Positions 10,965 through 23,300 of a DNA stretch of 64,000 nt are shown here, piece by piece (the stretch's first letter is position 1; each line of letters starts with the position of its first letter). This stretch comes from Liopterus haemorrhoidalis. Taxonomy: Eukaryota > Arthropoda > Insecta > Coleoptera > Dytiscidae. The notes under the pieces were generated by a model. That model saw only the letters and a program-made list of their open reading frames with translations. It was not told the origin of the DNA and ran no database searches. The translations under genes and the position numbers were made by a program. Location: NCBI GenBank assembly GCA_963971575.1, contig OZ020623.1, positions 17,610,980 to 17,674,979 of the forward strand, in the 5' to 3' direction.

Positions 10965-11560
10965 ATCTGATCAAAAATTCATAATGTACTATTCCGGTTC
11001 ATATTAATGTGCATTGCTCAGAATTTGTTCAGATTTTTAGACTAAACCCCCCCCCCCGTGTTGTAGGTTGTGGGATAAAAGATTTTTTAGCACATTTTTG
11101 ACAAAATTCGTTTTAAAATAAAAAATATTTAAAAAAAAACTATTTATCATTCCTTAATCTACGTCGCAAGATTTTTCTTTTGATACCACACAATAAATTT
11201 TTTTTAAATATATTTTTTTTTCATTAACGAATATTTTTCGAAATAATAATCTGACCAAAAATTCCTGTTGAGCTATTCCGTTTGCCATAAATGTACATTA
11301 TTGATTTTTTTTTTCAGATCAAGCCCCCAGGAAATAGGGTGGTGGACAAATATTTTTAACACATTTTAGGCAAAAATTGTATTAAAAGAAAGATATTAAA
11401 AAAAAAACTATCTTCAGTTCCTTAATCTACGTCTTAAAAGCCAGTTTCATTTGATACCACACGAGAAGTTTTAAATATTTTTTTTTTCAACTGTTCTAAT
11501 CTGACTAAAAATTCCTGTTTTACTATTCCGCTATGCACCATGATGTATAGTGCTTAAAAA
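10965..11560 (+). repeat. Tandem internal units of repeat family B
   Basis: Three units begin with ATCTGAYYAAAAATTCNTG near 10965, 11249 and 11497 and share TACTATTCCG, TGTACATTAYT and TTTTTCAGAT blocks, giving spacings of about 285 and 250 bp. A run of 11 C lies at 11046-11057. No gene. Confidence 0.65.
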
Positions 11561-13197
11561 TGAAAAATGTCGCATTTTAATGAAATAAAAACGTATTGTG
11601 CTTAAATTAATCTGTTCGCTATGCGCAAATTGGCGGCTAAGTACTACTGTCGCCAGTCATATTTCCTCCGATCACAGCGCCGCCATCGGTAATATCATTT
11701 ATCAATAAAAAAAAATAAAAAATAGGAAATTAAGATATTAATTCATTGTCTATTAATCTATTATGTACAAAGTAATTACAGGTTTTGTAGAAGTGACAAA
11801 TAATTCCCTAAAACTTAATATTTCGTTAAATGATTCAAGTTCGTTTAGGTAAGCCACAACACAAACGATCTGGAGCCGCCTTTGGGTCGGCCGCCCAGGT
11901 GCGGGGGACCGTATGCAACCCCGCCAGAAACGGGTCTAACTAAATATACAAAATTGTGTCACATTTTGTGTAAACAAGGATCAGAAAATACCATCTTTCT
12001 AATAAAAGTCGTTGTAAAATCAGTGTATATGCTCTACAGTGTCGTGGTTATACCTACGAAACCCTAAATATGATAAAATGATGTACATTTATATACTACT
12101 GATACAACACTCCTCAGTTTACTTAGAAAATAATACATATAATTACAATTGGAAAAATAATTAGGTCAAATTGTACAATACCTTGATCCACTTAGATATA
12201 ATTACATAAAATACTGCGTGCAAAGAAATAAAAACTTGCGGGGAAAATAAATTAAAATACTTAATAAATAAACACTTACAATTAAATTAAAAATAAATGT
12301 TGTTAAAATACGCATTTAATAATGGAAGTAAATTATTTCTCTTAAGTGCATTACAAAAATAAAAACTTTTTTGAACACAGGTTAAATTTCCTTCAAAATA
12401 AATGTCAAAATATTAACTTAATGATTAGTATTGTTATTAATTGTTGTTATTAAAATTATTGTTCAAAAACTAACCACATAAAAACCAAAAAACTGTTAAC
12501 ATGTATATAAAACATAACGTTCTTTCCATAGATTCCATTAGGTGATAGAAAAAAATTATCACAACACAAAAACTTAATAAACAATGCACCTGTAATTTAT
12601 AAATTAGTATAATTTGCACATCTACCTAAATACGAACTATTTTACGTAATGTCACTTTACTCTTTTGCCAAAATTTGACGTTTGTTCATTTATACAAAGA
12701 AACAAAATAAATTGTAGGCAACAGCTTCCTGATTCGCTAATTAGTTTGTTTTGCAAACAACAAACAAATTACGGATTATTATTGGGTGTTATTTCAAGGT
12801 CATTTTAGAGAGAGCCAATCAATATTGAGTATCTATTTTGGTGCAAAAGGATAGTGCAAACAAACCAAACTTAAACGGATTACCAACAACACAAACAAAA
12901 TATAAACAGTGTTGCTAACGTAGTATATTTTCTACTAAATCTGATAGAATGAGAAGTTGATTTAGTAATTTAGGGCATTCTATTCTACTACTGCAAACCC
13001 ACCTTATTACGCATGCGTGTAGTATTGCCTATAGTATAACGTAATATATTAATTTATTAAATGAGTTTATTTATAAGAAATATAGAAATAAGCAATATTC
13101 ATTTATTTTCTACTGTTATTGTAGTTTTAGTATACAAATGTAGTTTAAATTTAATATAATATTATTTATTTTCATTTTGTTCTGTCGTAGTTATTAG
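11561..13197. other. Gene-free AT-rich stretch
   Basis: A decayed copy of the CGCTATGCGCAAATTGGCGGC repeat (compare 27760-27860 and 60840-60940) is visible at 11600-11700. A family-B end is seen at about 12035-12066 (GGTTATACCTACGAAACCCT). The rest, 12070-13190, is AT-rich with no recognisable gene or complete element. Confidence 0.5.
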
Positions 13198-13573
13198 AGT
13201 ACGTTCAAGTTAACTTCACCACAGGCCGATGCTACCGATTCAGCTGCGCAGAAACCAAATTTCGTCCATTACGTTACCAACAGTTAGCTTGACACATTTT
13301 AGTGGCGTCACTTACTTTGATTTGTGTTTAACTACGCGTATTGTGCGATGTTGTTTGTTTATTTCCGTTATTATTATATATTTCGCGTACGTTTCAAGGT
13401 ATACCGTGTACTAAAATGAGTAAAAATGTATTTTAAATACATGATTTTGTGTGTTTGGTTTCCACAACAATTGTTTAGAACCCTAATGTACGTCAATGTG
13501 ATCAACTGTTTTCTCGCGCAGAATTGATGAGGTAATTTATGATACCCTGTGATGAAGTTAAGATGAACGTACT
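13198..13573. mobile_element. 376-bp MITE with AGTACGTTCA ends
   Basis: AGTACGTTCAAGTTAACTTC at the left is the reverse complement, with few mismatches, of GAAGTTAAGATGAACGTACT at the right. Non-coding apart from a 61-codon frame of no recognisable content. The ends resemble those of the MITE at 3444-3773 (AGTGCGTTCAAAGG), so both may belong to one superfamily. Confidence 0.75.
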
Positions 13574-13648
13574 CTATCCATTGTGGATATTTTTAAATTT
13601 TAATTCAAATTGAATAATGATTTGGCATCCTTCACCACCATGTTATAA

Positions 13649-13936
13649 AGTCTGTTCCTTTAGTTTAGGCGGAACTAGATTTTCAATTCTAGTTACTTTT
13701 ACAGATTGATTGATTGACGCATCTTAGTGGGACAAAATGTTAAAATGCGGGACGAATGGTCACCCTATGTTATACTACCTCATTCGGAGGAACTAACCGG
13801 AATTTTCATTTTTGCAATATGTCATTATAGCTATTAAAATTGGTTTTTCCTGAACAAAATGATCAAAAGCTTCAATCAATAGGTAAAAGTAACTAGAAAT
13901 GAATATCTAGTTCCGCCTAAACCAAATGAACAGACT
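13649..13936. mobile_element. MITE family A, copy 1
   Basis: Left end AGTCTGTTCCTTTAGTTTAG GCGGAACTAG; right end is its reverse complement (CTAGTTCCGCCTAAACC ... GAACAGACT). At least seven further copies occur in the window (17191, 19128, 20538, 23450, 41538, 41985, 45474), all noncoding. Confidence 0.85.
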
Positions 13937-14080
13937 TTAAGAGCCGATTTCTGAAAGCTTAGTTAACTATAACCATAGGGTCAGACAATGGTTGCTATTG
14001 TTACTTATGGGAATGTTATATTGTAACCGAGTTTAACCAAAAGATTAAACTCGGCTAAGCTTTCAGAAACCGACCTTAAA
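13937..14080. mobile_element. Short MITE just upstream of Taf5
   Basis: GAGCCGATTTCTGAAAGCTTAG near 13940 is mirrored by CTAAGCTTTCAGAAACCGACCTT near 14054-14078. It is about 140 bp long, 215 bp upstream of the Taf5 start codon and next to MITE family A copy 1, so it probably lies in or near the Taf5 promoter. Confidence 0.75.
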
Positions 14081-14294
14081 TATATATTTTTTTTCTTTTT
14101 TTCTTTTAGCGATAATTAACGATTTTGAGACTTCTATTGGCAACACTATACAAATTTAATCTGGCAACCTTGTTGGTAATTAGCACTTTTGGTGGAAAAT
14201 GTATCTTCACTGTTGGCAACACTGTATATAAACAAACAAAATAAGGTTAGTTTATTGATTGTGATTTTCTTTAAGGAAATTGTAAATAAAAATC

Positions 14295-14396
14295 ATGGAA
14301 ATTAACACTCCAGCGCCTAATACAGGCACTAATCAACCAACTGACAAAGTTACTTTATTAGCAGTTGTACAATTACTTCGTAAATACAATTTGAAG
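14295..14396 (+). CDS. Taf5: Taf5 exon 1
   Basis: Encodes MEINTPAPNTGTNQPTDK and a LisH-like helix LLAVVQLLRKYNLK; ends on a whole codon (phase 0) with donor GTAAAA. No transcription start element was recognised. The upstream 200 bp contains the MITE at 13937-14080. Confidence 0.9.
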
Positions 14397-17300
14397 GTAA
14401 AATTTTTGATTTACACTTTGTTTTTGAGGTTATATTTATTTTTGTTATAGAATACTGAAGAATTACTGAAAAAAGAAGCTAATTTACCTGATGTGCCGAT
14501 ATCAGCTGAAATACAGACTGAAACTGATGTTAGTAGTGTGTTATCAGCTTATAAAAGTGAAGGCGATCCTGAAGTTTACGAAGAAGCTTATATGGAACTT
14601 AAAAGATTTGTTGAGGGATCGTTAGATATATATAAACACGAATTAGGAATGATTCTATATCCTGTGCTAGGTAAAATATATTAGGAATAGCCATTTATAG
14701 ATCTTTAATGATCTAATTTATATTGTACAAATATAAATGTACTTCTGTGAAATTAATTAATTTTTTTTTAGTACACATGTATTTAGAATTGGTGTACAAT
14801 GGTCACTCTGAAAAAGCAGTTGGTCTAATGCAAAAATATGGACCCGAACAAGACTCGTACTATCAAGATGATCTCAAAAGGCTATCGCAGGTTACCAAAA
14901 AAGATCACATGAGCGGAAATGAACTAACGGATACATTCAAATCGAATCAGTTCATAATACGAATGTCTCGAGATACTTTATCGTTGCTTAAAAGACATTT
15001 GCAGGAGAAGAGAGCCGCAGTTTTATTAAACATTGTTCAGGAACATTTATATTTTGATATGTATGAGGGAGTTGCTAGGAATAAACAGCAAATTGATGCT
15101 ACAGCTGGTGCGGTTACTGGAGAAGCTACTAGACAAGGTAAATATAATATATATAATCCTTTATTTCCCCTCGACCTTTTGGTGTTTAGGGTATTTACTA
15201 CAATTACAAAACATATATCTCCTATCAACATCCCAACGTCCTATTAAACATATTATATACACATGCATTACTTTACATTACAATTTATTTTATTAAATTC
15301 TCTTCCCTTCCAACCATTTCTTCACCCCTCCTCCTATATTCCTTCCTTCCTCCCCATTTCCAGGTAACCTCAGCCTCCTTCTGCTTCTCACCGGGCCTCT
15401 TCCTTCCTTCCTTTACCCCTTCCTGTTATCCTTCCCCAATCTCAATCCTTCTTGCTTTTAATTCCCTCGCCTACCTCTCCCCCTTCCATCTTCGTGCAAG
15501 ACTGATACTCTTCCTGAGAGAATCGAACTTATTGTTTTATGTGTGAAGTCTTGCACCTTATTTTAATGTGTTTCTAGTTTTAGACTGTGATATTCGCTGG
15601 TAATTGGCCCCTTTACAGCCTCTTACCATCACCGTTAGCCTGTTCAAATTTCCGAACAGACTTTTTATATTATTTATTAGTGTTTGTCCGTGCAAGATTT
15701 CTTTTATTGAGTATGCGTGTTTTTAATGATTTTATTTATGTATTTATTGTCTAATTTATTGTTTTTAATATATAGTCTAGTCATTTAGATGGGCTGCGTT
15801 AGGCGCAAATAGCCTTTGTTGCTGTGCGCAAAAAATTTCAACTAACTAACATCTTCGTGCAACAGGTCTAATGTGCTCCCCGACCACACTGTCATCTTCC
15901 TACACCTCTTCGCGAGGTGCTCTATATCTTCTTCCTCCTTCCCGCACATCTTATCCTCCTGTTTCCTCCAATATCTATTTCCTCTCTCTTCATTTCCGCA
16001 CCTTAGCCTCGCAATCCTCCTAACCCTCCACTTTCTCCCTTCAAGTAGCTTGGTACCCCTATAGTTCTGACCTCCTTATATCTCCCTGCGCTCTTTGATT
16101 TGTCTATTCTGACTGTCCTTTCTTGCTCCCCCACTTCCTTATCCCTCCTCCACATATCCTCAATCACGCTTATCCCTTCTTTTCTTCTCCTTTCCACCTC
16201 TATCGCATCCACTCCACATCTCCAGGAATACTCCTTTCTCATCTCCCGCCATTCGTACCATCTTCCTTTCTGTTCCTCTCTGGCTCTTTCCTCCCAGCAT
16301 TCCCTCACTATTCTTTTGTCTGTTTCTCTTCTAACTTTCTCCTCGTGCTTAACCGCCTTCCTTCCTGTAACCACTTTTATCTTATCCCTTTTGAGTTTCT
16401 CTCTTACAATATACCCCTAAATAAACAACAAACTAAATAAAAAATGTTTTTAGAAATTACTAAGTTAGATATGTGAACACAAGTATCAAAACACATCAGA
16501 GCGTATTATAAAATATCAAATGTAAACAACGTTTTATTTAGCGATACCAATACAAATGTCTCTATATTAAATAAACACTTTTAAAATTTGTAAATCTTCA
16601 AAATGACTATCGAACACAAGCTAAATATGACTTCAAAAAGTATGTTTTAGTAAAATAAAAGAGTGAAGAACAATATTAGTCTATAATTGACATGCAAAAA
16701 AAAATCGATTTATAGGTCGTACATTTTCGAAGCAACACATTGCGCAGAAACGAGTTTCTGCGTCTGCGCGTACGCAAAGCAGTAGCGTGCTGTATGACTT
16801 ATTATTTTATTAGTCAGCAGTTTGTTTGGTACCTTGTTTGTGTTTCGGACCGCCACTGGTAAAATAGCTGAAGTTCGCGTCGATTTGATGACTCATTGTG
16901 TTGTTTCGAAAATAAACGACCTATAGTTATTTTTTCGCCACTAATACAATATTCCGTAACTGCACACCTAACTACCGCGGTCGCGGTTACGGTAAAATCG
17001 TGGTAAGTTGTGGTTACCTGAAAACGCATTTTAGTTACGGAACGGTCTTCACACCTCACAGTTGATAAAACAGACAACTGAACTGTCATTTTATGGATGT
17101 TATAGGTTATAGATATTCTCTTACCAACTTATTAATAAAAATATTTGTTTTATTAGTATTTGTTTACAATGGCACATTATATAAGAACATACAGTCTGTT
17201 CCAAACGGTTAAGCGGAACTAAATGGGAATTTAGTTCTTTTAGGTTGTCACGAGAAGGGACCTTGCTTGGGTTATTTCATTTTTCACGTTGGGATGTCAA

Positions 17301-20300
17301 AATTTAAAATTCCAACAATGAAACCATGGAAACGAATGACATATGTCAAAATTAAATATTTTTTTTTGATATTTTAATGACAAAAAAATAAATAAATGGG
17401 AAATTTGTATTAAGAATGACACAAAAAATCAAAATATAAAGAAATGACATTTTAAAATGATATTAACCTTAACCAAAAAATGTTTATTGTAAGTATGATT
17501 TACAAAGCTTAAACAAAACGGCCGAAAGGCACGATTTAAACGATGAAAGTAACTAGATTGCAAAATCTAGTTCCGCTTAACCGTTTGGAACAGACTGTAT
17601 ATGATTTTTCCCGATATTATTTTTCACGACAACAATCAATATTACTAAAAATCGGTTACTTACACTCATTATTACTGTTTTAATTATAGACTATAGTAAA
17701 ATAATATTATAATTTACTACTTGCACTACAAAGAAACGATTAATTTCCTCCACTTATAGTAATTGTTCTGAAATTCCCGCCTTTTGTAGTTTACATTAGA
17801 TTTGAAATTTGTAATGGGAGGAAATAACCATACTAGCGGCGATATTTCCACAAGTAGTTTGGTTACAAAAAAGTAACCAAAACTTTCAGTAACCGCGTTC
17901 CGTAACCTAACAATTTTCCTGAAAAAATTAATGTCGTACACTTTCGGAACGCGAAACTTCAACCGCGGTTACTTTCGTCGAGTAATGGAACATTGTATAA
18001 GTTTGTCATTGAAGTTATGACGCAAAATGACCAACTGCGTTGATTTAACGACTGACCTATACCACTTATTTCAGATAACAAAGCGAAGGTATATTATGGC
18101 ATACCTAAGGGTCCTGACTTCCAGTCTCTAGCAGCCCCTCCAGAAGACGAAGAAGAAGGCGAAGGTGACACCCCGGACAAACCGAAAAAGAAAAAAGCAC
18201 GAAAAGATCCCTTATTTTCCAAAAAAACAAAATCTGACCCAAACGCACCACCACCAGATCGAATACCAGTACCTGACCTTAAGGATAATGATAAGATTGA
18301 AAAGGTCAAAGCCTTGAGAGAATCTTATAAAAGAGTTAATTTTGGACCTGAGACTTTACCTTCAATTTGTTTTTATACGTTACTGAACAGTAATAGTTCG
18401 GTTACTTGTGCTGAAGTTACGGAGGATTCTAGTATGCTAGCTGTCGGTTTTAGTGATTCTGTTGTGAAGGTTTGGAGTTTGTTACCACAGAAGTTGAGAT
18501 GTATGAAGTCGGCTTATGAATTACAGGTAAATAAATGCATACATAACAGATAAACACATACGATTTTGTATGTATTGAATTGAATCTCCTGTCTTCTGTG
18601 AGGTCTTAAAAATAGCTCGTGGGCCGTAGTTTTGTTATGTCTTAAGTGCATTTCCATCTTTCTTGAGGGCCGCGATACTTTTTTAATAAAATAAATTAAA
18701 TTAAAGTAAATAAAAATTGTTTTTTTAGCATCGTGCCACGCCGTGCTGTTTCTGGAGAGATATCGAGTATCTTTATCGGCACGAATTATATTTTCAGATT
18801 TTTTATGTTAATATATTAATTGGCGACTAAAATTTCCGAAACTTCTATCGCTTTCTGAGCAGAGACCAAGTCAATCGTAAAAATTTCTCCGTACATTGGC
18901 AAGTTGATTATAGGTTATTTTTGCGCATTCCTTGATAATTTTATGTTTTAGAGAATCAATGTCTGGATGCTTTGCTCTGTATACTTTACTATTTAAATGT
19001 CCTCATAAGAAAAAACGCCATTTATTGATAGATTTTACCACAGGCTTGGTTTCTGTTTAGCAGTGAATGGCGACATATTTGAACATTTGCTATAAAATAT
19101 AATTATTTATTTATTAATAAAATTACTACAGGCTATTCCAAACGTTTAGGCGGAAGCAAATAGGAATTTCGTTCTTTTAGGTTGTCAGAAGAAGGACCTT
19201 GCTTGGGTTATTTCATGTTTGACGTTTGATATGTGAAAATTTAAAATTCCAACAGTGAAACCATGGAAACGATTGACTTATGTCAAAAATAAAATACTTT
19301 TTTACCTATTTTAGTGACAAAAAAATAAATAAATGGGATATTTGTTTTAAGAATGATATAAAAAAATTTATGTGAAGTGTGAATTTTCACACATTTCAGG
19401 GTTTCGCAGGTATTTATTAACTGTGTGATAAATACCTGCGTCAAAATATTTTTTTATGCATTTTAATTCGAATGCCTAATACCATTATTTAAGTTTCTAA
19501 ATATGTGCAGTATTTTTGGTTCATTAAGATTTTGAAAATTGCGTCTATGGCTTCCATTGGTTGCTTAAACCATAAGCCCTCTGATGCCTTCAAATATAGA
19601 CTTAAATTATAATTTCAACACTTCCCACTGGTTATTAAATTTACGCTTTTAAAAATTAAATGCAACATTTACCAAAATATAACTAGAATTTTAACAAAAT
19701 AATTTAAACAAAATAAAAATGCAAAAATAACTGAAAAAATAAAAATTGACGGGATTCGAACACAGTTTCTTACAGTAGTTTCAACTCACTAAGCGTCACC
19801 GTTACCACTGTGCTATACAGGATCACTCGTTTACTGTGTTAAATAACGGATTAAATATATTACATATTTTACTTAAAAACACAAAAAATGCGATATTTTC
19901 CGAAAACATAATCTGATCAAAAATTCCTGTTGTACTATTCCGGTTCACACTAATGTACATTACTGAGAATTTTTTCAGATTTTTAGTTTAAACCATCTGG
20001 GCTACAGGTGTGGGACAAAAATTTTTTTGCAAAATTTTGGCAAAAATCGCCTCAAAATAATTTATTTTGCAAAAATAAAATTTTGATCGTTAATCCACGT
20101 ACCAAGGGCTTTCATTTGATACCCTACACAGAATTGTAAATTTTTTTTTTTTTTTCGATGAGCATATATTTGTTTATATTTTTAGGGGGATATGTTTTTT
20201 AGATGTTTTAATATTTTTCCTATGTGCGGGTCAAAGAGTTGTATAAGCATGCCAAATTTTAACTCTCTAGGTTTAGCCGTTTGGCTACAATTTTTACCGA

Positions 20301-23300
20301 ACAGACAGACAGACGACAAAATGACGGTATAAGGGTTTTTTGGTCATACCTACAAAACCCTAAAAATGAATATATAAAGAAAATGATATTAACTTTAACC
20401 GAAATATGTTTGTTGTAAGTATGATTTACAAAGCTTAAACAAAACGGACAAAAAGAACGATTCAAACGATGAAAGTAACTAGATTACAAAATCTAATTAC
20501 GCCTAATCGTTGGAAGTAATTGGAGGATAGTTTACTTACAGAATGTTTCTTTGGTTTAGGCGGAATTAGATTTTCAAATCTAGTAACTTTTACCGGTTGA
20601 TTGAAGCTTTTGATCATTTTGTTGAGGAAAACCAACTTCAATATATAAAAAAATAGCTAATGACAAATAACAACTTAAGAAAATTTACATTCCATTTAGT
20701 TCCGCCAAAAGGTTTGGAATAACCTTTACCTAACATACAGAGTCAAGAGAAAACTCTAAATAAATTTTATCTCTTACACTTTTTCTCTAAAACAATTAGG
20801 GAAGCAGGAAATAGCATATTTATTATTTTACATGTTAAATCGCTATGGCCGACAAGTCAATTCACCACCCTGTATATATATTTGTAGGATATTGATCGTG
20901 AAGCTGACGATGTGTTAGTAAGAATGATGGATGAAAAATCGGGTGAAGTATTTAAATCATTGTTTGGACACAGTGGTTCTGTTTACAATTTATCGTTTTC
21001 GCCAGATAGAACATTACTGTTGAGCTGTTCTGAAGACACTACAGGTATTTGTGTTGTTTTTGTCTTATGGTATAAAATCCTATATTTTAAAATTGTTTTA
21101 GTTCGACTTTGGAGCCTTCAAGTGTGGACCTGTTTAGTTGTATATAAGGGCCATCTTTTTCCAGTGTGGGATGTTAAATTTTCACCCCTTGGTTATTATT
21201 TTGCAACGGCATCTCATGATAAAACTGCCAGATTATGGGCTACGGATCATTATCAGCCGTTAAGAATGTTTCATGGACATTTTTCAGATGTAGATGTAAG
21301 TATTTTAATTATCTCAGTATTGATAATAAAAAATGTGTGTATAATTCGATCATAAACATAATATATATTTTTTTAGTGTGTGGAATTCCACCCAAATTCG
21401 AATTATATAGCAACTGGGTCGAGTGACAGAACCGTTTGTCTCTGGGATGTCATAAGTGGAAATCATGTTCGAGTTATGACAGGTCATAAGGTAAATTAAT
21501 ATATATATATTAAACTAGCAGACATAAAGTGCACTCACGATAAGAATAAGATGACGTCACAGTTGAAAAACTTGATGAGTTGCAAATTCGTTAATTGTCA
21601 AAAAAGTTAGGTTATATACAACTACTTTAACCTCGCTCTTTCATTTGTCAAACAGGAATACGACTGAACAATGCTATTTAAACGGGGCAACGTAGTAAAG
21701 TGGTACCAACATGTAATAGTCAAATGTAACAACTGAGTAATGCTTTCATGTTGGTTAAATTACATTATGAAGTTGGCAATTAAATTAACCAGGTGTGACG
21801 TCATCTCATTCTTATCGTGAATTGACTTTATCCGGCGATGCTCGGGAGAAAAATAATAATTTATCTAAAATATTTTAATTAGGCAATGATTGGTTAAATA
21901 TCAACAAACGTTATATATTTTAGTTATTTAATTTAAGAACATTTAAATTATCAATAGTTTTATGGAGGGTTTTAACAATGTACGATCTCTCATCAATTGG
22001 TATGTGTAACGTGTAAACAGCTCATTCGGCAGTAACAATATTTTTATTTTTAACGGTTTCATTTTTGCTTAGGCGGAAATTCTATTACGCATGTCAAAAC
22101 AAATATGAGAAATGATAAGCAAAAGTTCTAGTGTACTAAAACACAATATTGAAGAAAAGTTTCGATGTTAGTATTTAATATATTAAATACAATAATATAC
22201 AAATAACAAATAATCAAGACACAATTTAAACTCAGCACAACTTGAATTTTAAACCAGCAGTTTTGTTAACCCACCCTTTCTACCGCCTAACGATAAGACT
22301 GACCTGAGTAGCTCCTACCAATACACGCATCAGATTAATTTATTTACTATGATGTTTTTTCTGTCATTACTTCTGATCTATGAACGATAGGTATATGGGC
22401 CAAAGGGCTTTTTTTTTCGTTAATACTCTTCATTCCACAGTAAATTGAGCGTTATAATTTTCGCGGAAAATGAAAACTAATAAATGATAATTATGATTTA
22501 TCTATTGAGCTGCGATATATGCTCCCACGGACTTTTTTGTAGTAATATTAAACCTTAAAAGTCTGTCATATATATTTTCGATATATCTCTTACAGTTTAG
22601 TCGTCGTAAGGATTTTAATGTTCCGCATGCAAGATTTTTTCAGACTTATTTCCATCCGTAGGTCCTAAAAACATGTACAACATTGAAAAGCCGATTATTT
22701 TGCACCATTAGTTCAGTTGGGTCCTTAAAAATAACTGCAAAATTTGGTCTAAATCGGTTAAACGGCCTAGGAACGTATAGCGAACAAATGAACAATTTTC
22801 CTCTTTTATATATACAGGGTGTTAGGTAAATGTCTGGCACAATTTAAAAGACAGGTGACGTAGAATGCAATCGATTTTTCCTTTGGCAATTTTCTCTAAA
22901 ATGTGAATTTCGTCCAAAAATAAACAAACAAAAAGATGCCCCAAATTTTGAAAACCACTGACTCCAGAAGTTGTGTAGTTACCATAGAGAAAAAATATTT
23001 TTGTAGTTCAATAATAGAATATCAAACGTGCACGTCATAATCTAAAATAACATTTTTTTTTTAATATTAAAGTTTTTCTTATTAAAATTGAAAAAGCATT
23101 TTGTTGAAATAAAATTACGGTATTGTTTCCATGGTTTCTATTTATATCAGTCACATATGTGATTGTTGTAACAGACAAAATATTAGTGGTTCCTAAACGG
23201 TGGTACTGCATCGATTATCAAGCGATATACGCATGTTATCCAAAAATTGTTGAGGACTTTTTAGCTCTAAATGGGCCAACAATGCTGTCTTTAAAATTGT

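Noticed and set aside
14723..15247. Taf5 exon 3 as an independent 174-codon gene
   Set aside because: The first residues and the end are intron translation; splice sites on both sides and family alignment show it is an internal Taf5 exon.
16003..16440. Ser/Phe/Leu-rich forward frames of about 105 codons
   Set aside because: Shadow of the purine-rich reverse LINE frame; no signal or domain.
18094..18309. Gly/Ser/Phe-rich reverse frame
   Set aside because: Antisense of Taf5 exon 4.
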